A DNA stretch of 64,000 nt, from the NCBI GenBank assembly GCA_029204225.1, contig CM055106.1:16494022-16558021 (forward strand), written 5' to 3'. Below, piece after piece: positions 34,088-47,396 of this stretch (position 1 is its first letter; every line of letters begins with the position of its first letter). The notes under the pieces were generated by a model. It searched no databases. It was given only the letters and a program-made list of their open reading frames with translations, and was not told the origin of the DNA. This stretch comes from Diphasiastrum complanatum (Eukaryota; Streptophyta; Lycopodiopsida; Lycopodiales; Lycopodiaceae). The translations under genes were made by a program, and so were the position numbers.

Positions 34088-36519
34088 TTAGTCATAGTAG
34101 CACTTCAATCTTGAGCCATTTACTTGAGTATCAAGTAAATGTTCTTCAAGGTCAGCTAACTGAAGTGATCCATTGTTAAAAACTTCTATGACTTTGTAAG
34201 GTCCCATCCATCTGGTATGTAATTTCTCAGGAATCAACATGTGTCTGTTATCATATAGAAGCACGTAGTCCCCTCGTTTAATTTTTATTTTTTTAATAGA
34301 TTGATCAAATTTTTTTTTTCTTTTATTTTGAACTCGTTCAGTCTCGATTAATGAAATACAATGATCCTCCTCCAGTTGCGTCAAAGCTATCATCTTCTCC
34401 CGAGGACTATCATGTTCATCCATTCACTCTTCATTACTAATGCGAAATGTCGGAACTTCGAATTCTACTGGTAATATGGGATGCATTCCATACACAAGAT
34501 AGTATGGAGTCTGCCTAGTTGTGATCTTTTTGGCAGTTCTATATGCCCATAAGACAGATGATAATTTCTGATCCCAATCAGAAGAATGCGTTTCCGTTAC
34601 TTTATTCAAAATTTTACACAAAATTCCGTTTGTTCGTTCTGTAAGCCCATTCGCTTTAGGATTATATGGAGTGGTTTGGCGATGCGTAATAGAGAAGTAT
34701 GACAACATAGCCTCAATGGTCTTATTAAGGAAATGGGTTCCCCTATCGCTAACGAGTTCTAAGAGACATCAATATCGTGTGATAATGTTTTGAATAAAAA
34801 CTTTGCTACAGTCTTAGCATCATTTTTAACTGTGGCTTCGGCCTCCATCTTGGTAGCATAGTTCGTAGCAACAAGAATCGATGAGTTTTATGCGTGATCG
34901 GTTTGATAGGCCCTACAAAATCTCTCTCCCACTTTTCAAAAAGTGCTAAGGGAATAATTGGAGTAAGAGGCCAATGTGTCGCGAAGCTGGGTTTCCCCAT
35001 CCACTGACATGCATCACATTTTTAAATGAATAATTTAACATCTCTATAGACGGTAGGCCACCAATATTTAGCATTAAGGATTGTTCTTGCAGTATTTTTA
35101 AGAGCATAGTGACCCCCCGTGTAATGCACTTATTACAGTGGTTGTCTCGGTTGGTTCTAAACATCGACGAAGGTTATCGTCGGCTCCTAACTTATACAAT
35201 ATTCTATTTATAATCGTATAAGGTCCTAATTTTGAAAGAAAAACAGTTTTTTGATGTTTATTAAAATGATCAGGATAAATCTAGTCCGGTAAAAAGTTAA
35301 TAATGTCCATATAGATTGATGTTTCCGATTGAATACGCATTATATGTTTGTCTAGAAATTCATAAAAAATGGGATGAAATTGGTTTTTCGTTTGGAGGCA
35401 GGATATATAATCAACATTTTGATGATCCTTGCCTCTTCTTAATTTTGCGTCATAATTAAACTCATCTAATAACAATACCCATCTAGCTACCCTACCCGAA
35501 AGATCAGGTTTATTCACTAAATGTTTCAATGCATAGTGATCTACATGAAAAATGAAAGGGTATCCTAAAAGAGAATGTCTAAATTTCTTTACTGAATAAA
35601 TCATTCCTAGTGATTCACGCTCTGTAGCAGAATAGTTCTTTTCTGATGCTGCAAGTTGTCTACCTGCATAATAAATTGGGTAATCTATATTTTGGTCATC
35701 TTCTTGACTAAGCACTACACCTATTGCAAATGATGATGTATCTACATATACATGGAACTTTTTAGCCCAATCTGGAGGTCTAACTCCAGTAGCTTATGCT
35801 AATGACTGTTTTAACTTATCAAAAGCTTGTTGATGGTCTTGTGAAAGTGGTCTTGGACCTATCTTCCTCCTTGATAAAAACATGATTATAACTTGAGAAT
35901 CTGTCTAAAAACTATAACATTCATGACCAACTACCTGATCATAAGGCAGAGCGTGATAATCCTTTGTTGTAGCAACATTTAGTTTTCTAAAATCTTTGCA
36001 AACTCTAATCTTGGATGTCTTCTTCTTAGGTACTATAACTATTGGTGACACCCACTCACTTCTTGGAATAGGATATATAATACCCGCTCTAAGACATCTA
36101 TCTAATTCGTCTATAACTAGCAAGGAATACTTTGGATTTAATCTATATTGTCTCTGTCTAACAGGTATTGTTCTCTGAATAAGATCTATTCTATGTTCTC
36201 CCCATTTAACTGATATTCCTATAAAATCGTCCATCGACCAAGCAAATATGTTTTGATATTTATGAAGAAGTAATATATATTCTTCACATTCTTGGTCTGA
36301 TTGGTGTTTATATAAATTCAAAATTTTACCTTTATTAATTTCTATTTCTACATAATCTGTCTCATCTACCATTCCTTCGGTCAGGCTTGCTCTAGTTCCA
36401 CCCAGAACTTCCCTTGACTCGGATGTTGTTGGAATTTCCTCATCCTCGTGAATCTCATTGCATTCTATGAAATTGATCCAGGATTTAGTAGGTCTGGCTA
36501 ACTCCTCACCCCATCTCAA
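34088..36519 (-). pseudogene. Ty3-type pol remnant: RT ends, RNase H, integrase
   Basis: On the minus strand from 36519: RT N-terminus with YRLNPKYSLLVIDELDRCLR, SEWVSPIVIVPKKKTSKIRV and CKDFRKLN; then HECYSF, LDRFSSYNHVF and, after a jump, QQAFDKLKQSLA. The RT core with the catalytic YVDD is deleted near 35870. RNase H follows (VYVDTSSFAIG, ATERESL, HVDHYALKHL, NVDYIS; catalytic D-E-D-D visible), then integrase in several frames: a zinc-finger end with CQW, FVGPIKP, NPKANGLTERTNGILCKI (catalytic E) and the C-terminus GPYKVIEVFNNGSLQLADLE ending at 34088. RT-RNase H-INT order makes it Ty3/gypsy. No LTR could be assigned to it. Confidence 0.88.
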
Positions 36520-36529
36520 AAGGTGACCC

Positions 36530-37545
36530 CCCTATTGGACTGGCTGTGAGAATGCCTAGAAATAATATTTGTTTGGTAGACCAATTTATACTCGTGTAAA
36601 GATGCAATGTCGTCTTTTTCGCATTTTTCGCCTGTCAGAAATCTCGTTTAGGTATGTAGTGTCGCATTTTTCGCTTTTTCCAAAGAGCCTCAAATGTTAA
36701 GGAAATGACTCTGGCAAAGTGTGGGGCAACCCTAAATGAGATTTAAAAGCACCTTCGGCTTTTTCGACATTTTGCAAAAAACTCGATAGTGTCGCCTGTG
36801 GCTGTTTTCATTCATTTCTACAAAGCTACAATTTTGGTTCATTTATGCAGACAGAACTTTTATGGCCAATTTCACCACTTATCAGCAATCAATGACAAGG
36901 ACTGGATGGATGCCAGCGGATCACCAATCAACTGGCGATTGCAATTGACGACCTAAATTCTTAGCATAAATAGCTATTCATTTTCATACAGTTTAATCAA
37001 TCGAAAATCAAAACTATCAGAAGCGTTTGAATAGTTAGCTCTCTCTCTCTCTCTCTCAAGCCTGCACGTTGAACACTCCTGAGCATTCTAGCTCACTTCT
37101 TAGAGTTGTTTTATTGATTGCTATTGCGCTACTGCTCATCAGCATTGCGCATTAATTCAGACTTTCATTTTAGCTACTCAGAGATAGCATAGAGTACGCT
37201 TTGATTTGTAACTTATTGTACTCATTTACTTCTGTTTCGTTTTGAATCAATACTATTCCTTATTGCGTTCAGTTTTGTCTCAAACTATATGTGTTTCTGT
37301 ATTTTTTTCGACTAATTATTTGTCTGATAATTTTTGATGCTTAATTGTTTGGCTACGTAATCACTGTAGTACTGACGATTTCAAAGTTAGTTACTATAAG
37401 ATCAAGCACGATTTCTATCACTATTGTCTTGTTTGAAATTGATAGGCGTAGTCATGCATTGGAAAGATGAAGATAGTTTATTCCGCCATGCACGAAAATT
37501 TTTCTTTTTATACACATGAATTATTTTCATTCGTTTCTTTTCGAA
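36530..37545 (+). repeat. Diverged LTR fragment related to Copia-F
   Basis: The right part (about 37310-37545) matches the minus-strand reading of the Copia-F LTRs: GACTAATTATTTGTCTG, GTTTGGCTACGTAATCAC, GATAGGCGTAGTCATG and TTATTCCGCCATGCACGAAAA, in the same order. The orientation is opposite to F1 and F2. The left end is unclear and carries TCGC-rich words; no TGTTGG start was found. A (CT)8 run lies at about 37041-37058. Confidence 0.6.
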
Positions 37546-38490
37546 CTAGATCTATCTTCTGCACATAACACTTTCCGACACATAAATCGAAAGATAGATT
37601 CCAGATTGTCCATCCAACATAAAGTAGAGTAGGTGAAGATGAGTATCAAACCTAATAAATCCAACATTCTTGAGTCCACAACAAACCTCAATAAGCTCAC
37701 CAATGAGATCTCCCTTTTCTTGAAGAAATTGCCTCTCGATTTGCTCCATGTAGTCTTCTCCAACCAACCTTTTGCCATGTCGATAATGAGTGATCAATTC
37801 ACAATCATAGAATCTTTTGAGTTGATGAAGAGATGTGAGATCCATGCCTTGGATCTTCTCAAGAACCAATCTTCCATTGTCTTTCCTTTGTAAGACTCCC
37901 TCTTAATGATTGCATCATAAGAAGTAGAAACCTCAAAAACATTATAAGCCATGAAAAAAATGATTAGTACCTTCAACATAAGGATGACTGAAGTACTCTC
38001 TTTTTTCAAACAAGAACTTCTAATCAATGTTTGTGGTAATGACTCATATGATAATGAATCTTCCTCACTATTATTCACAATGACATCATTCAAAGTACAT
38101 TCTACTTTGAACTCTTCACATACTTCTCTTCTTCTTGACTTGTGACTATCTCCCTCACCAAGTCTCTTGATAGAACTATTTGATCTACTCTCTTTATGAA
38201 GACATGTGACTCCACTTGCTGAAAAAATGACTTTCTTGGATACTCGTCCCCACTACACATGTTGGGGTGGGTTTTTTAATTTTCTTTGTAGATCATTGAT
38301 ATGGATATTTATTTAGGGGTAAACTTCTCCTAGCTATAGAATATGCTATCCTCATCAGTATAATGACTCTTATCTTGAGACCTTCATGCATTTTCTCAAT
38401 ATGCTCTAGAAAAGATTTATAATCATTTGAATTTTTTGCATTCCATCCAGTCAGCATTTTTATGATCTTTACCTTGATCATGCACTTTCA
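37546..38490 (-). pseudogene. Unrecognised decayed coding-like region
   Basis: Minus-strand frames 37552-37869, 37794-38093 and 38293-38481 look coding in composition (charged and aromatic residues mixed, e.g. IERQFLQEKGDLIGELIEVC, KAWISHLFINSKDSMIVN) and partly overlap in a way that suggests one frameshifted gene. No domain is recognised. It may be part of a retroelement or a lost host gene. Confidence 0.3.
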
Positions 38491-38844
38491 AGGCACTATG
38501 TTGCATTGAAAAACACCCTAACGCTCTTTCGAATGGCAAAATCCCTAGCAATTGCTTTTAATTGTAATGATAATAAGAAATTAGGCCCGACAGATCCCTC
38601 GGCACTCAAATGAGAATGAACATAGATAAACCAAGCCCTAATAGACTATAGTCGCTGAGAGTTTAAATGTGAATGAGAACTAGAAATCAGGCCCTGACAG
38701 TTGTAACAACTATCAACCGTGACCTATAGAAAGATATGAAGATGCCATACAACTACTATCATGATTCATGAATAAGAATAAAAATAAGAAATCAGCAATG
38801 AGCATTCAAATTTCAGATTCCAGAATCAAAAGTGAGCACTCTTA

Positions 38845-39420
<576 letters not shown>

Positions 39421-39985
39421 CACTACAAGAAAAGGTGGCAAAAATTGCCGAAAAAAATGGCAAAAATTGTGAAAATTTCCGTAATTTTTGTCATTTCTTG
39501 CCAAAAAAATTGTGGAAACAAATTTGTCAATTTTTTTGACAGATCCACAATTTCGGTCATGCAATTTTTTTCGCTAATTTTTCGCAATTTTTATGGCTAA
39601 ATTAGCAATAAAAAAATTGCAGAAACCTACTCGCAATTTTTTGGCATAATAATTGCAGAATCCGTTTCCACAATTTGTTTGGTTGGTATTTTTTGCCAGA
39701 TTTTTTGGGCAAAAATTGTCAAAAAAAGTTGTAGATATTTTTCCACAATTTTTTGTGCAAAAATTGCAAAAAAAAAAATTGCGGAAATTCATTTGCGTAA
39801 CTTTTTTCATCAAAAATTTATGGAAAATAAATTTGCAATAGAATATAAATTGCGAATTTATTTTTCACAATTTTTATACACTATTTTGAAAATAATTGCG
39901 GAAATGAATTTTTGCAATTGTTTTGATAAATTTTGCCAAAAAAATTACGAATAAATATCTGTAATTTGTTGGCTAAAATTGCAAA
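39421..39985. repeat. Left subterminal repeats of the CACTA element
   Basis: A dense series of AAAATTGC(G/A)GAAA and its complement (TTTCCGCAATTTT), alternating in orientation with a spacing of roughly 20-50 bp. CACTA elements carry such subterminal sites for their TNPA-like binding protein, so these are candidate transposase-binding sites. Confidence 0.7.
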
Positions 39986-40014
39986 AAATATTACCAACCC
40001 TAAACCCTAAACCT

Positions 40015-40350
40015 CGATAGCAAGTTCTTTACCTCAGATAACTGTTGAGCTAAACATGACTGTCGTGGCGTCGGATCTTTCTCTATAGTTGCACGCTACA
40101 TGACATACGAAAAAAATTATGAAATTGTTAGAAAACTTATCTCTATCTCTCTAATGAGGTCCATACTTTTTATAAGGCTTTCACAATTTAGAGTATGACA
40201 TCCCATGCATTGTCTTGTGTCTCAAAGTACACGTGTAATAATTAGACTCTTAGAAAGAAGTGAGGTTAGATCTCTTTAACTATAGATAAAAGTTGAGTTG
40301 AACCCAACTGTTGTAGCATTGGATCCTCCTCTACAACAACATGATGCATG
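40015..40350. repeat. Diverged direct repeat, ~245-bp spacing
   Basis: About 80 bp beginning near 40015 (CTTTACCTCAGATAACTGTTGAGC) recur near 40275 (CTTTAACTATAGATAAAAGTTGAG), each followed by ACTGT.GT.GC.T.GGATC and TCTA.A. It is an old internal duplication within the CACTA element. Confidence 0.45.
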
Positions 40351-40559
40351 ATCAAAACTGAAATAAGAAATATATCTCATTTTCTCTCTCTTTCTCATTT
40401 TATCTTTCTTTCTCTTTGTCTCTCTCCCTCTCCCTCTCCCTCTCTTTATGTAGATAGCTAGGACCGTACCAAGATTCAAAAGAAAGAGATGGAGAGAGAG
40501 AAAGAAGAAATGAGAAAGCAAACTAACCTGGGATAAACTTTTTATCATCTTCATCTACA

Positions 40560-41592
40560 TTTGTACAGTCTTTCAGAGTTCTTCCATTTCTTCATTTTGT
40601 CTCTCTATCTCCTTCATCATTTCATCTACTTGGGAAGAATACTGCATCTCTTTTCTATAGACACTTAGGCCTCTTACTCTCTTTCGTCCCCAACTATTTT
40701 CTTCTAAAATATTCATTACTTTGTCGTCGGGATTTGTTCCTGACATATAATTAGTTAAAATTTTTGTTCTACACAAAAAAAAACATAGTTAATCAAATTT
40801 ACATGCAAATATACATGTTCATCATTACATTTCATGAAATTAAATGCATTTAAACCATAATTTCAAAAAATATATGTTATTATATCTCATGTTGGGTGTT
40901 ACCTTCAAAGTCTCAGCCACAGATCAGGGTCCAACTCGTCTGTTTTTAGTTTGCCAAAACCTTTACTAATTTGAACATCCACATAGATCTCGGCATCAGT
41001 TGGAGCCCTATTCTGTTCTTGTGTCTGAAATTTGGCACTCAACAATAGACAAAAATAAATGACATCATGAAAAAAGAGGTTTCGCATATTGGAGTATACA
41101 AATACAAGTTTTGTTGTATACACACATACTAGTGTCAAATTGATGCCCACATATCCACCTCAAACAACATTCGGCATCTTTTGTTGTTTTGATCTGTTGA
41201 TTTTGTTTTGTTGACTCAATTTCTAAGCAAATTATTGTACACACATCAAGCAAATGAATAATAAATCAGTAGTAAGACAAATAAATCATTCACTAACTAG
41301 AGATGACCAAGCATTCAAGTCAAATTTTGGTTTCAAAATACATAGATAAAACAAAAAAGTGGAATACAACTTGGAAAGTTTTGCTTTTTAAATATTGACG
41401 TAGAAGCTGACATCTCTCCTTTTCCATCCACTCAGGACATTTTGACGTTAAATTTTCTACCTCTACTTTATCAATGTCGTTCTTGAGTCTCTGTCTCAAT
41501 GAACGGAAACTGGACAATAATTTGTCCTTGAAGTATTGTGATGAAAATTGGCAATCATATTCTGCCTGTGATATGAAATAAAACTCATCAAA

Positions 41593-41628
<36 letters not shown>

Positions 41629-41629
41629 G

Positions 41630-41696
<67 letters not shown>

Positions 41697-42470
41697 ATCT
41701 ATATGAGATTCAAATAAAAGTAGAGTAGTACCAACAATGCTTGATGAATTGCCTCGATTTTCACCTTTGGTACATCTCAAATTGTTGGATAATGTAGATC
41801 CAACTTGGCCTTCATCAACATGAGCATGCACATCTTATCTATTATTACTTTATCATTGAAGGTGTGCTCAAGGTGATTAGGGAATCGTCTCTTTAAATCA
41901 TCTATGACCCGATGCTTCTCAGTGATAGGGGCCACTCTCTGAACATATTCCTATCAAATGCCTCATGACAGAGCTCTCTCATATAAGCTAGGACCTCCTT
42001 CCCCTTAACATCCTCAACTATAGCCCCTGACTTATCAATGTCATATTATAATATCGGATCGGCTCTAGCAAGTGGGGCGTTGTAACCAGGTGGTGGTGCA
42101 TCACGCACGGGTGAGTCATCTCTATATTTAGGCTCCTCAAAATCATCATCACCTCCACAAGAAAAAAAACAACCACCTAAATGACTCTTACGTGGTGCTG
42201 ACCTAGCAACGCGAGGTGTGGAGGTCGGAGGAGTGGACCTATGTGGTGAGGGACTCTATGATGGTATGGGTGAGGGCCTCTGTGATGGTACATGTGAATG
42301 TGCACTAGTAGGGGGCCTCTGAGGACTACCCTGTTGTGAGGCCGCTGGAGAGTTTAACATGGACCTATACTGTTAACATCCATTTGTTCTCTCTGCTTAG
42401 CAGATGCACTACTTAACTAGTTCATACACTCTTCATGAGACAGAGACCCAAGAGATGGAGGGTCAGACAT
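40560..42470 (-). pseudogene. CACTA TNPA-like protein (Transposase_24-like), decayed
   Basis: Minus-strand pieces in order: a Ser/Pro-rich N-terminus from ATG near 42470 (MSDPPSLGSLSHEECMN, then SPAASQQGSPQRPPTSAHSH and a CFFSCGGDDDFEEP acidic stretch); KGKEVLAYMRELCHEAFDRN; SSFRSLRQRLKNDIDKVEV with CPEWMEKERCQLLRQYLKSK (41320-41691); NRAPTDAEIYVDVQISKGF (40905-41150); and a C-terminal coiled-coil-like segment VDEMMKEIERQNEEMEEL (40573-40776). The W-then-YL(K)S spacing and the PTDAEIY block with a following G are typical of Transposase_24, the DNA-binding partner protein of plant CACTA elements. Several in-frame stops exist, and the intervening non-coding stretches may be introns; a microsatellite occupies one of them. 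Confidence 0.55.
41595..41694. repeat. Compound microsatellite (CT)n(CA)n
   Basis: CT units with two interruptions (41595-41649) followed by about 22 CA units (41650-41694), inside the CACTA gene region and probably intronic. Confidence 0.9.
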
Positions 42471-42730
42471 CTGCATATTAAAAATGAACTACAATTAAGA
42501 TAACAATGATGAACATAAAACATAAAATTAACTATAATTACAAACCTAAACATACACTTTATTCTCTTTTTATTCAATTTCTCTCTGATAATCCTTACCT
42601 CTGATCCACTGTTTATAAATCTTTAATTTAAATCTTTTACCCTAAATCTCTTATATCATGTCCTCATGTATATCCTTTCTATAAATCCTTTAATCTAAAC
42701 TCTAAACACTAAAGCCCTTTTCAACTGTCT

Positions 42731-43412
42731 TGTAAAAATTACAGCAAATAAGGATCCTAAAACACTTGAAATGATGAGGGAAACAATAGATTATGATTTC
42801 ATAAGATTAGCACAAGTTGAACCATCAAAATCCATCAAAAATCCATGCTTGAACCTCACTAAATGGCCCAAATCCTTGAAGAAGGCTTCACACGTGTGAA
42901 AGTACGGCCTCCCACAGTCTGAGTACTGTACACCAGACCTACATTCAATCCTATAATCATTAGTAATCACAAGTACTCAAACAATTATGAACATAGAGAG
43001 CAATTGCACCATTATGAGAGAAAAAACATGAAATTGCTTGATTGATTTTGGTGAGATATCATCACCTATATATACATGATCCATCACGGTTTTGGGCAGG
43101 TATGAGTAGCCCTAAACCTATCCCTAATGCTAATTTTGGTGGATCTTTCATCCCTACCAAGTTAGGGTTGGAATCTTGGAGATCCCTCAACAATGCAAAA
43201 ATTACCAAAAATAGCTCCTATTTTTTCTCCCTTGTATCTAAGCATAATTTGGACTCATTCCAAAGGTTCTAACACTTAGGTCTACTTGAGAACATCCTTA
43301 TGAATGGAATCCTATGCTATTTGGCACGTGTGACAAGCCACATCATGACTATCTAACTATTTACAAGTCATATGACCAAAACTAGTCAAGCTAGAATTGT
43401 GATTTTTTAACA
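42731..43412 (-). repeat. 3' LTR of Copia-A2
   Basis: 682 bp; window-orientation ends TGTAAAAATT and TTTTTTAACA. The TATA sequence is the complement of 43066-43074. The polypurine tract complement (CTCCTCCTCAC) follows at 43413. Confidence 0.93.
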
Positions 43413-43426
43413 CTCCTCCTCACTAT

Positions 43427-46400
43427 CTAGCTTGGTTCAATCATTGCTTTACTAATCACTCCAAGTGATGATCTGAACTTCATAAAAAGTGTCTTTTGAA
43501 GTGGTTTAGTAAGTAGATCAGCTACACATTCATTGCTTGAAACATGCTCCAAAGCAATCTCCTTGGCTTGCACCATTTCTCTCACAAAGTGATGGCATAT
43601 CTCAATGTGCTTAGATCTTGCATGGAAGATTGGGTTAGATGCAAGGTGTTGGGCTGATATATTGTCATTGTAGATGATTGGTTCCTCCTCTGAATCCATG
43701 ATCTTTAGTTCCACCAATAATCTCTTGATCCAAAGTACCTCCTTTGTAGTGGTTGTCAAAGCTTTGTACTCGGCCTCGGTTGAAGATAGAGATATAGTTT
43801 CTTGATTTTTTTGAAAGCCATGAAACCACACCTTCTCCTATGAAAGTTGAATAGGCACTTGTTGATTTCCTATCCCTCTTGTCCCCTGCAAAATCTGAAT
43901 CACTAAATGCATGAAGGTTAATCACATCTCCTCTATATAGAATCCCAAAATCCAATGTACCTGAGATGTATCTTAGAATCCTCTTAGCCTTTTTCTAATG
44001 GATATTCAATGGCTTTTGCATGGATTGGCTCAACCTACATACACTAAAGCTAAAATCTGGTCTAGTTATAGTGATCCACATTAAGGAACCTATAAGTTGC
44101 CTAAACAAAGTGATGTCCATGAAGGATCTTTCATCATCTTCATTTGGCACTTTGACATCTTGCTCCATTGGTGTGTCAACACTTTTGCATACTTCCATCT
44201 TAAACTTCTTCAAAAGACTTTGAGCATAGTTTACTTGAATTATAAAGATAAAATCAGACCCTCTAAGTACTTCTATGCCTAAGATGAAGTGAAGACACCC
44301 TAGATCTACCATCTTGAACTCTAAGGATAGATCTATCTTGATTTTTTCAATACCATCAACACTATTTCCACTAATGATGATGTCATCTACATAAATGAGT
44401 AAAAGTACAATACCAACATCATCAAACTTAATGTAAAGAGTGGGATCATATTCACTTTGAACAAAAGAAAGTGAAATAAGATAGCAATGTAGTCTTGAAT
44501 TCCAAGATCTCGAGGCTTGCTTCAAGCCATAGATGCTTCTTTGGAGATGGCATACTTTGTTCTCCATTCCATGCTTGATGAACCCTTGTGGCTGCTCCAT
44601 ATAGATATCCTCTTCCAAAAAACCATTCAAGAAAGCATTAGAGACATCCATTTGACATAGAATCCATCCAAAATGTGATGCAAGTGCAATGATTAGTCTT
44701 ATTGTGACCATCTTGGCCACGGGTGCAAAAGTTTCCTCATAGTCTATCCCTCTCTCTTGAGCATAACCTTTTGCAACTAATCTTGCTTTATGTTTGTTAA
44801 CACTCCCATTTGCATTCAACTTAAGCTTGAAGACCCACTTGCATCCTATTACATTCCTTTGAGGTCTCTCAACAAGCAACCAAGTTTCATTCTCAATCAA
44901 GGCATCATACTCATCCAACATAGCTTTATACCATTCTTTGGAGTTCAATGCATCTTCAACATTAGACGGTTCTTCAAAACTAGATAAAGCATAAGAAGTG
45001 GATGAGATACCCTCAACTTGTTGTCCTTTGCCTTGATATGTGAGCCTTGATGGCTCCACTTTTGCCCTTGAAGATCTCCTTGGTGTGATAGGTGGGTTTG
45101 GTGCTTGCTCCTCCATGAGCTCCTCCTCAAAACCAAGATCTTGCTCCTCGGCCATCTTCTTCTTGATTGTTGGAGCACTTGAGCCTTCTTCAAGCATATG
45201 CATATGATGTTCATCAAAGATGACATCCCTTGAAACAACAAAATTGTTCAAGGATGGGAGATAGACTTTGTAGCCCTTGCTTGAGCTTGCATATCCAAGC
45301 ATGATCCCTCTTGTGGAAGATGGATCCTCCTTGGTTCTTGTTTCCAATGGCACATGCACATAACATATACACCCAAAAACTTTCAAGTGATTAAGATTGG
45401 GTTTCTTTCCATACAACATCTCATAAGGAGTTTTGCCTTCAATTGCTTTGCAAGACACCCTATTCATCAAGTAGTTTGCACATACAAGAGACTCACCCCA
45501 AAAGGATTTGGGCAAACAAGCATCTAATCTTAAAGCCTTAGAACATTCACATAATGTTCTATTCCTTCTTTCAGCAACTCCATTTTGTTGAGGAGTGTAA
45601 GGACAAGAAGTCTCTTTCTTGATCCCTTCCTCCTCACAAAAGGCCTTGAACTCATTGGAGATGAATTCTCCACCATTGTCACTTCTAAGAATCTTGATGC
45701 TATGATTATGATGCTTTTCCACAAACAACTTGAACTTTACAAAAGTATCAAATACTTGAGACTTGAAGGAAAGTAAGAACACCCAACAATATCTTGAGTA
45801 GTCATCAATGAAGGTTAAAAACATGGATGAACCTCCATTAGATTTGGTGCTAGCAATGTGCACATCCGAGTGTATGAGTTCAAGAGGATGAGATGACTTT
45901 GTGATGGAGTTAGGAAACACCTTATTATGTGCCTTGGATAAGGCACAAGCTTCACAAACCTTGTCTTCCTTCCCAATAGACCTTGGTAGGCCTAAAGCAT
46001 ACTCCTCCTTGATCATAGCCTCCATGGAACCCGAGTTGACATGTCCAAGTCTTTTGTGCCATAAAGTAAAGGTAGATATCTTGCTCGTCTCGGCCAACAT
46101 GACAACATTAGTATCCACAAATGCATCCAGCTTATAAAGTTTGCCAAGTCTAGTGCCCTTAGCCACTATCTTACCCTTCTTCTTGATGAAACATTCATTT
46201 GAAGCAAAGTCAACATTGAAACCATTGTCTACCATTTGGCCAACACTTAGTAGATTCTTTGTTATTGTAGGAATGTACAAAACACCTTCTATGTTGATCT
46301 TTTTGGAAGATCCTAAGCAAAGGGGAATGCTACCAACTCCTTCAATCTTACAAGCTTCATCATTTGCTGTATAGATAGACTTTATAGGTCCATCATAAGA

Positions 46401-47396
46401 TAAGAGAGAAGAGAAAAACTCCCTTTTACTAGTCATGTGTGAACTAGCACCCGAGTCAATCCACCAAGGATCTTCTCCTTTGAAGCTTGTTGAAGAAAAT
46501 ATGGACATCATGAGAGAGCCCTCATGTGAACTCTCCTCCTCCTCCTCTTTGCTCATGTTGGCTTGGCTTTGATCTTGCTTCCTCTTGAGGCATTCCGAGG
46601 CATAATGCCCCATCTTGCTACAATAGTAGCACTTCACCTTTGATTTGTCCTTCTTGACTTTGGTGGTTGATGGAGATGCCTTTGGGGGTCCTTCTTGATC
46701 CTCAAGCTTTGTAGACTTCTTGAATGTTGATCCTTTGCCTTTGGACTTGCCTTTGCCTTTGGTGAAGAGAGCTTGGTCATCTCCACCTTGGATGGAAAGC
46801 CTATCCATCCTCTCTTGCATTTGGCTCCTTCTTGATTCCTCGGCCATGAGTGTGCCTTGGAGTTCTTCAAGTATGGGTAGCTTACTCATAATTGCATATC
46901 CCTGAACCAAATTGTCAAATTCAAAGCTTAGTCCATTCAATATGAGTTGAACAAGCTCTTCATCCTTGATAGGGTCACCTATAAAGGCTAGCTCTTTGTT
47001 CAATTCCTTTACTCTTAGGACAAAAGTATATGCACTCTCTCCTTTCTTTTGATAGCTTCTATAGATTTGATTCTTCAAAGCTAACATTCTAGTTTGGTTC
47101 TTGGATTCATAGACCTTTTGCAAAGTCTCCCAAGCATCTTGAGCTGAAGTGCAATCTCCTACCTCTCTTAAGAGTTCATTTGCAACATTCATTTTTATGC
47201 AATGTAGTGCAACATTGCACCTCTTGATGTATTTGACTTTTTCTTGAGGATGAATAGGTTCACCCTCCTTACCATTTACAATTTCCATCAGATCTTGCAT
47301 GATCATGATAGATTCCATTCTAACTTTCCATATGGAATAGTTAGTTTTGTTGAGCCTTTCATTAGTATCCAAAAGATATGCATTTATAGATGCCAT
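43427..47396 (-). pseudogene. Copia-A2 gag-pol, one nonsense codon and one frameshift
   Basis: Starts at ATG 47396 with the same N-terminus as Copia-A1 and stays open for 1133 codons through gag, CCHC knuckle (CYYCSKMGHYASEC), protease (DSGAS), integrase (HHCC and D,D35E) and RT (YVDD). A TAG at 43995-43997 replaces the Trp codon after PLNIH; A1 still has TGG there. One extra A in the run near 43810 shifts the frame within RNase H (SWLSKK|QETIS). After that the C-terminus reads VADLLTKPLQKTLFMKF and ends at 43427, intact, unlike in A1. The lesions of A1 and A2 do not overlap. The product would be 1322 aa if unbroken. As it stands it lacks RNase H. Confidence 0.95.

Noticed and set aside
39421-39990. 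Possible CRISPR-like or satellite array
   Set aside because: Units are irregular, alternate in orientation and follow a CACTA terminus; they are subterminal transposon repeats, and the genome is a plant's.
43042-43272. A 76-codon frame repeated at 48519-48749
   Set aside because: It lies within the two LTRs of Copia-A2 and is repeated only because the LTRs are.
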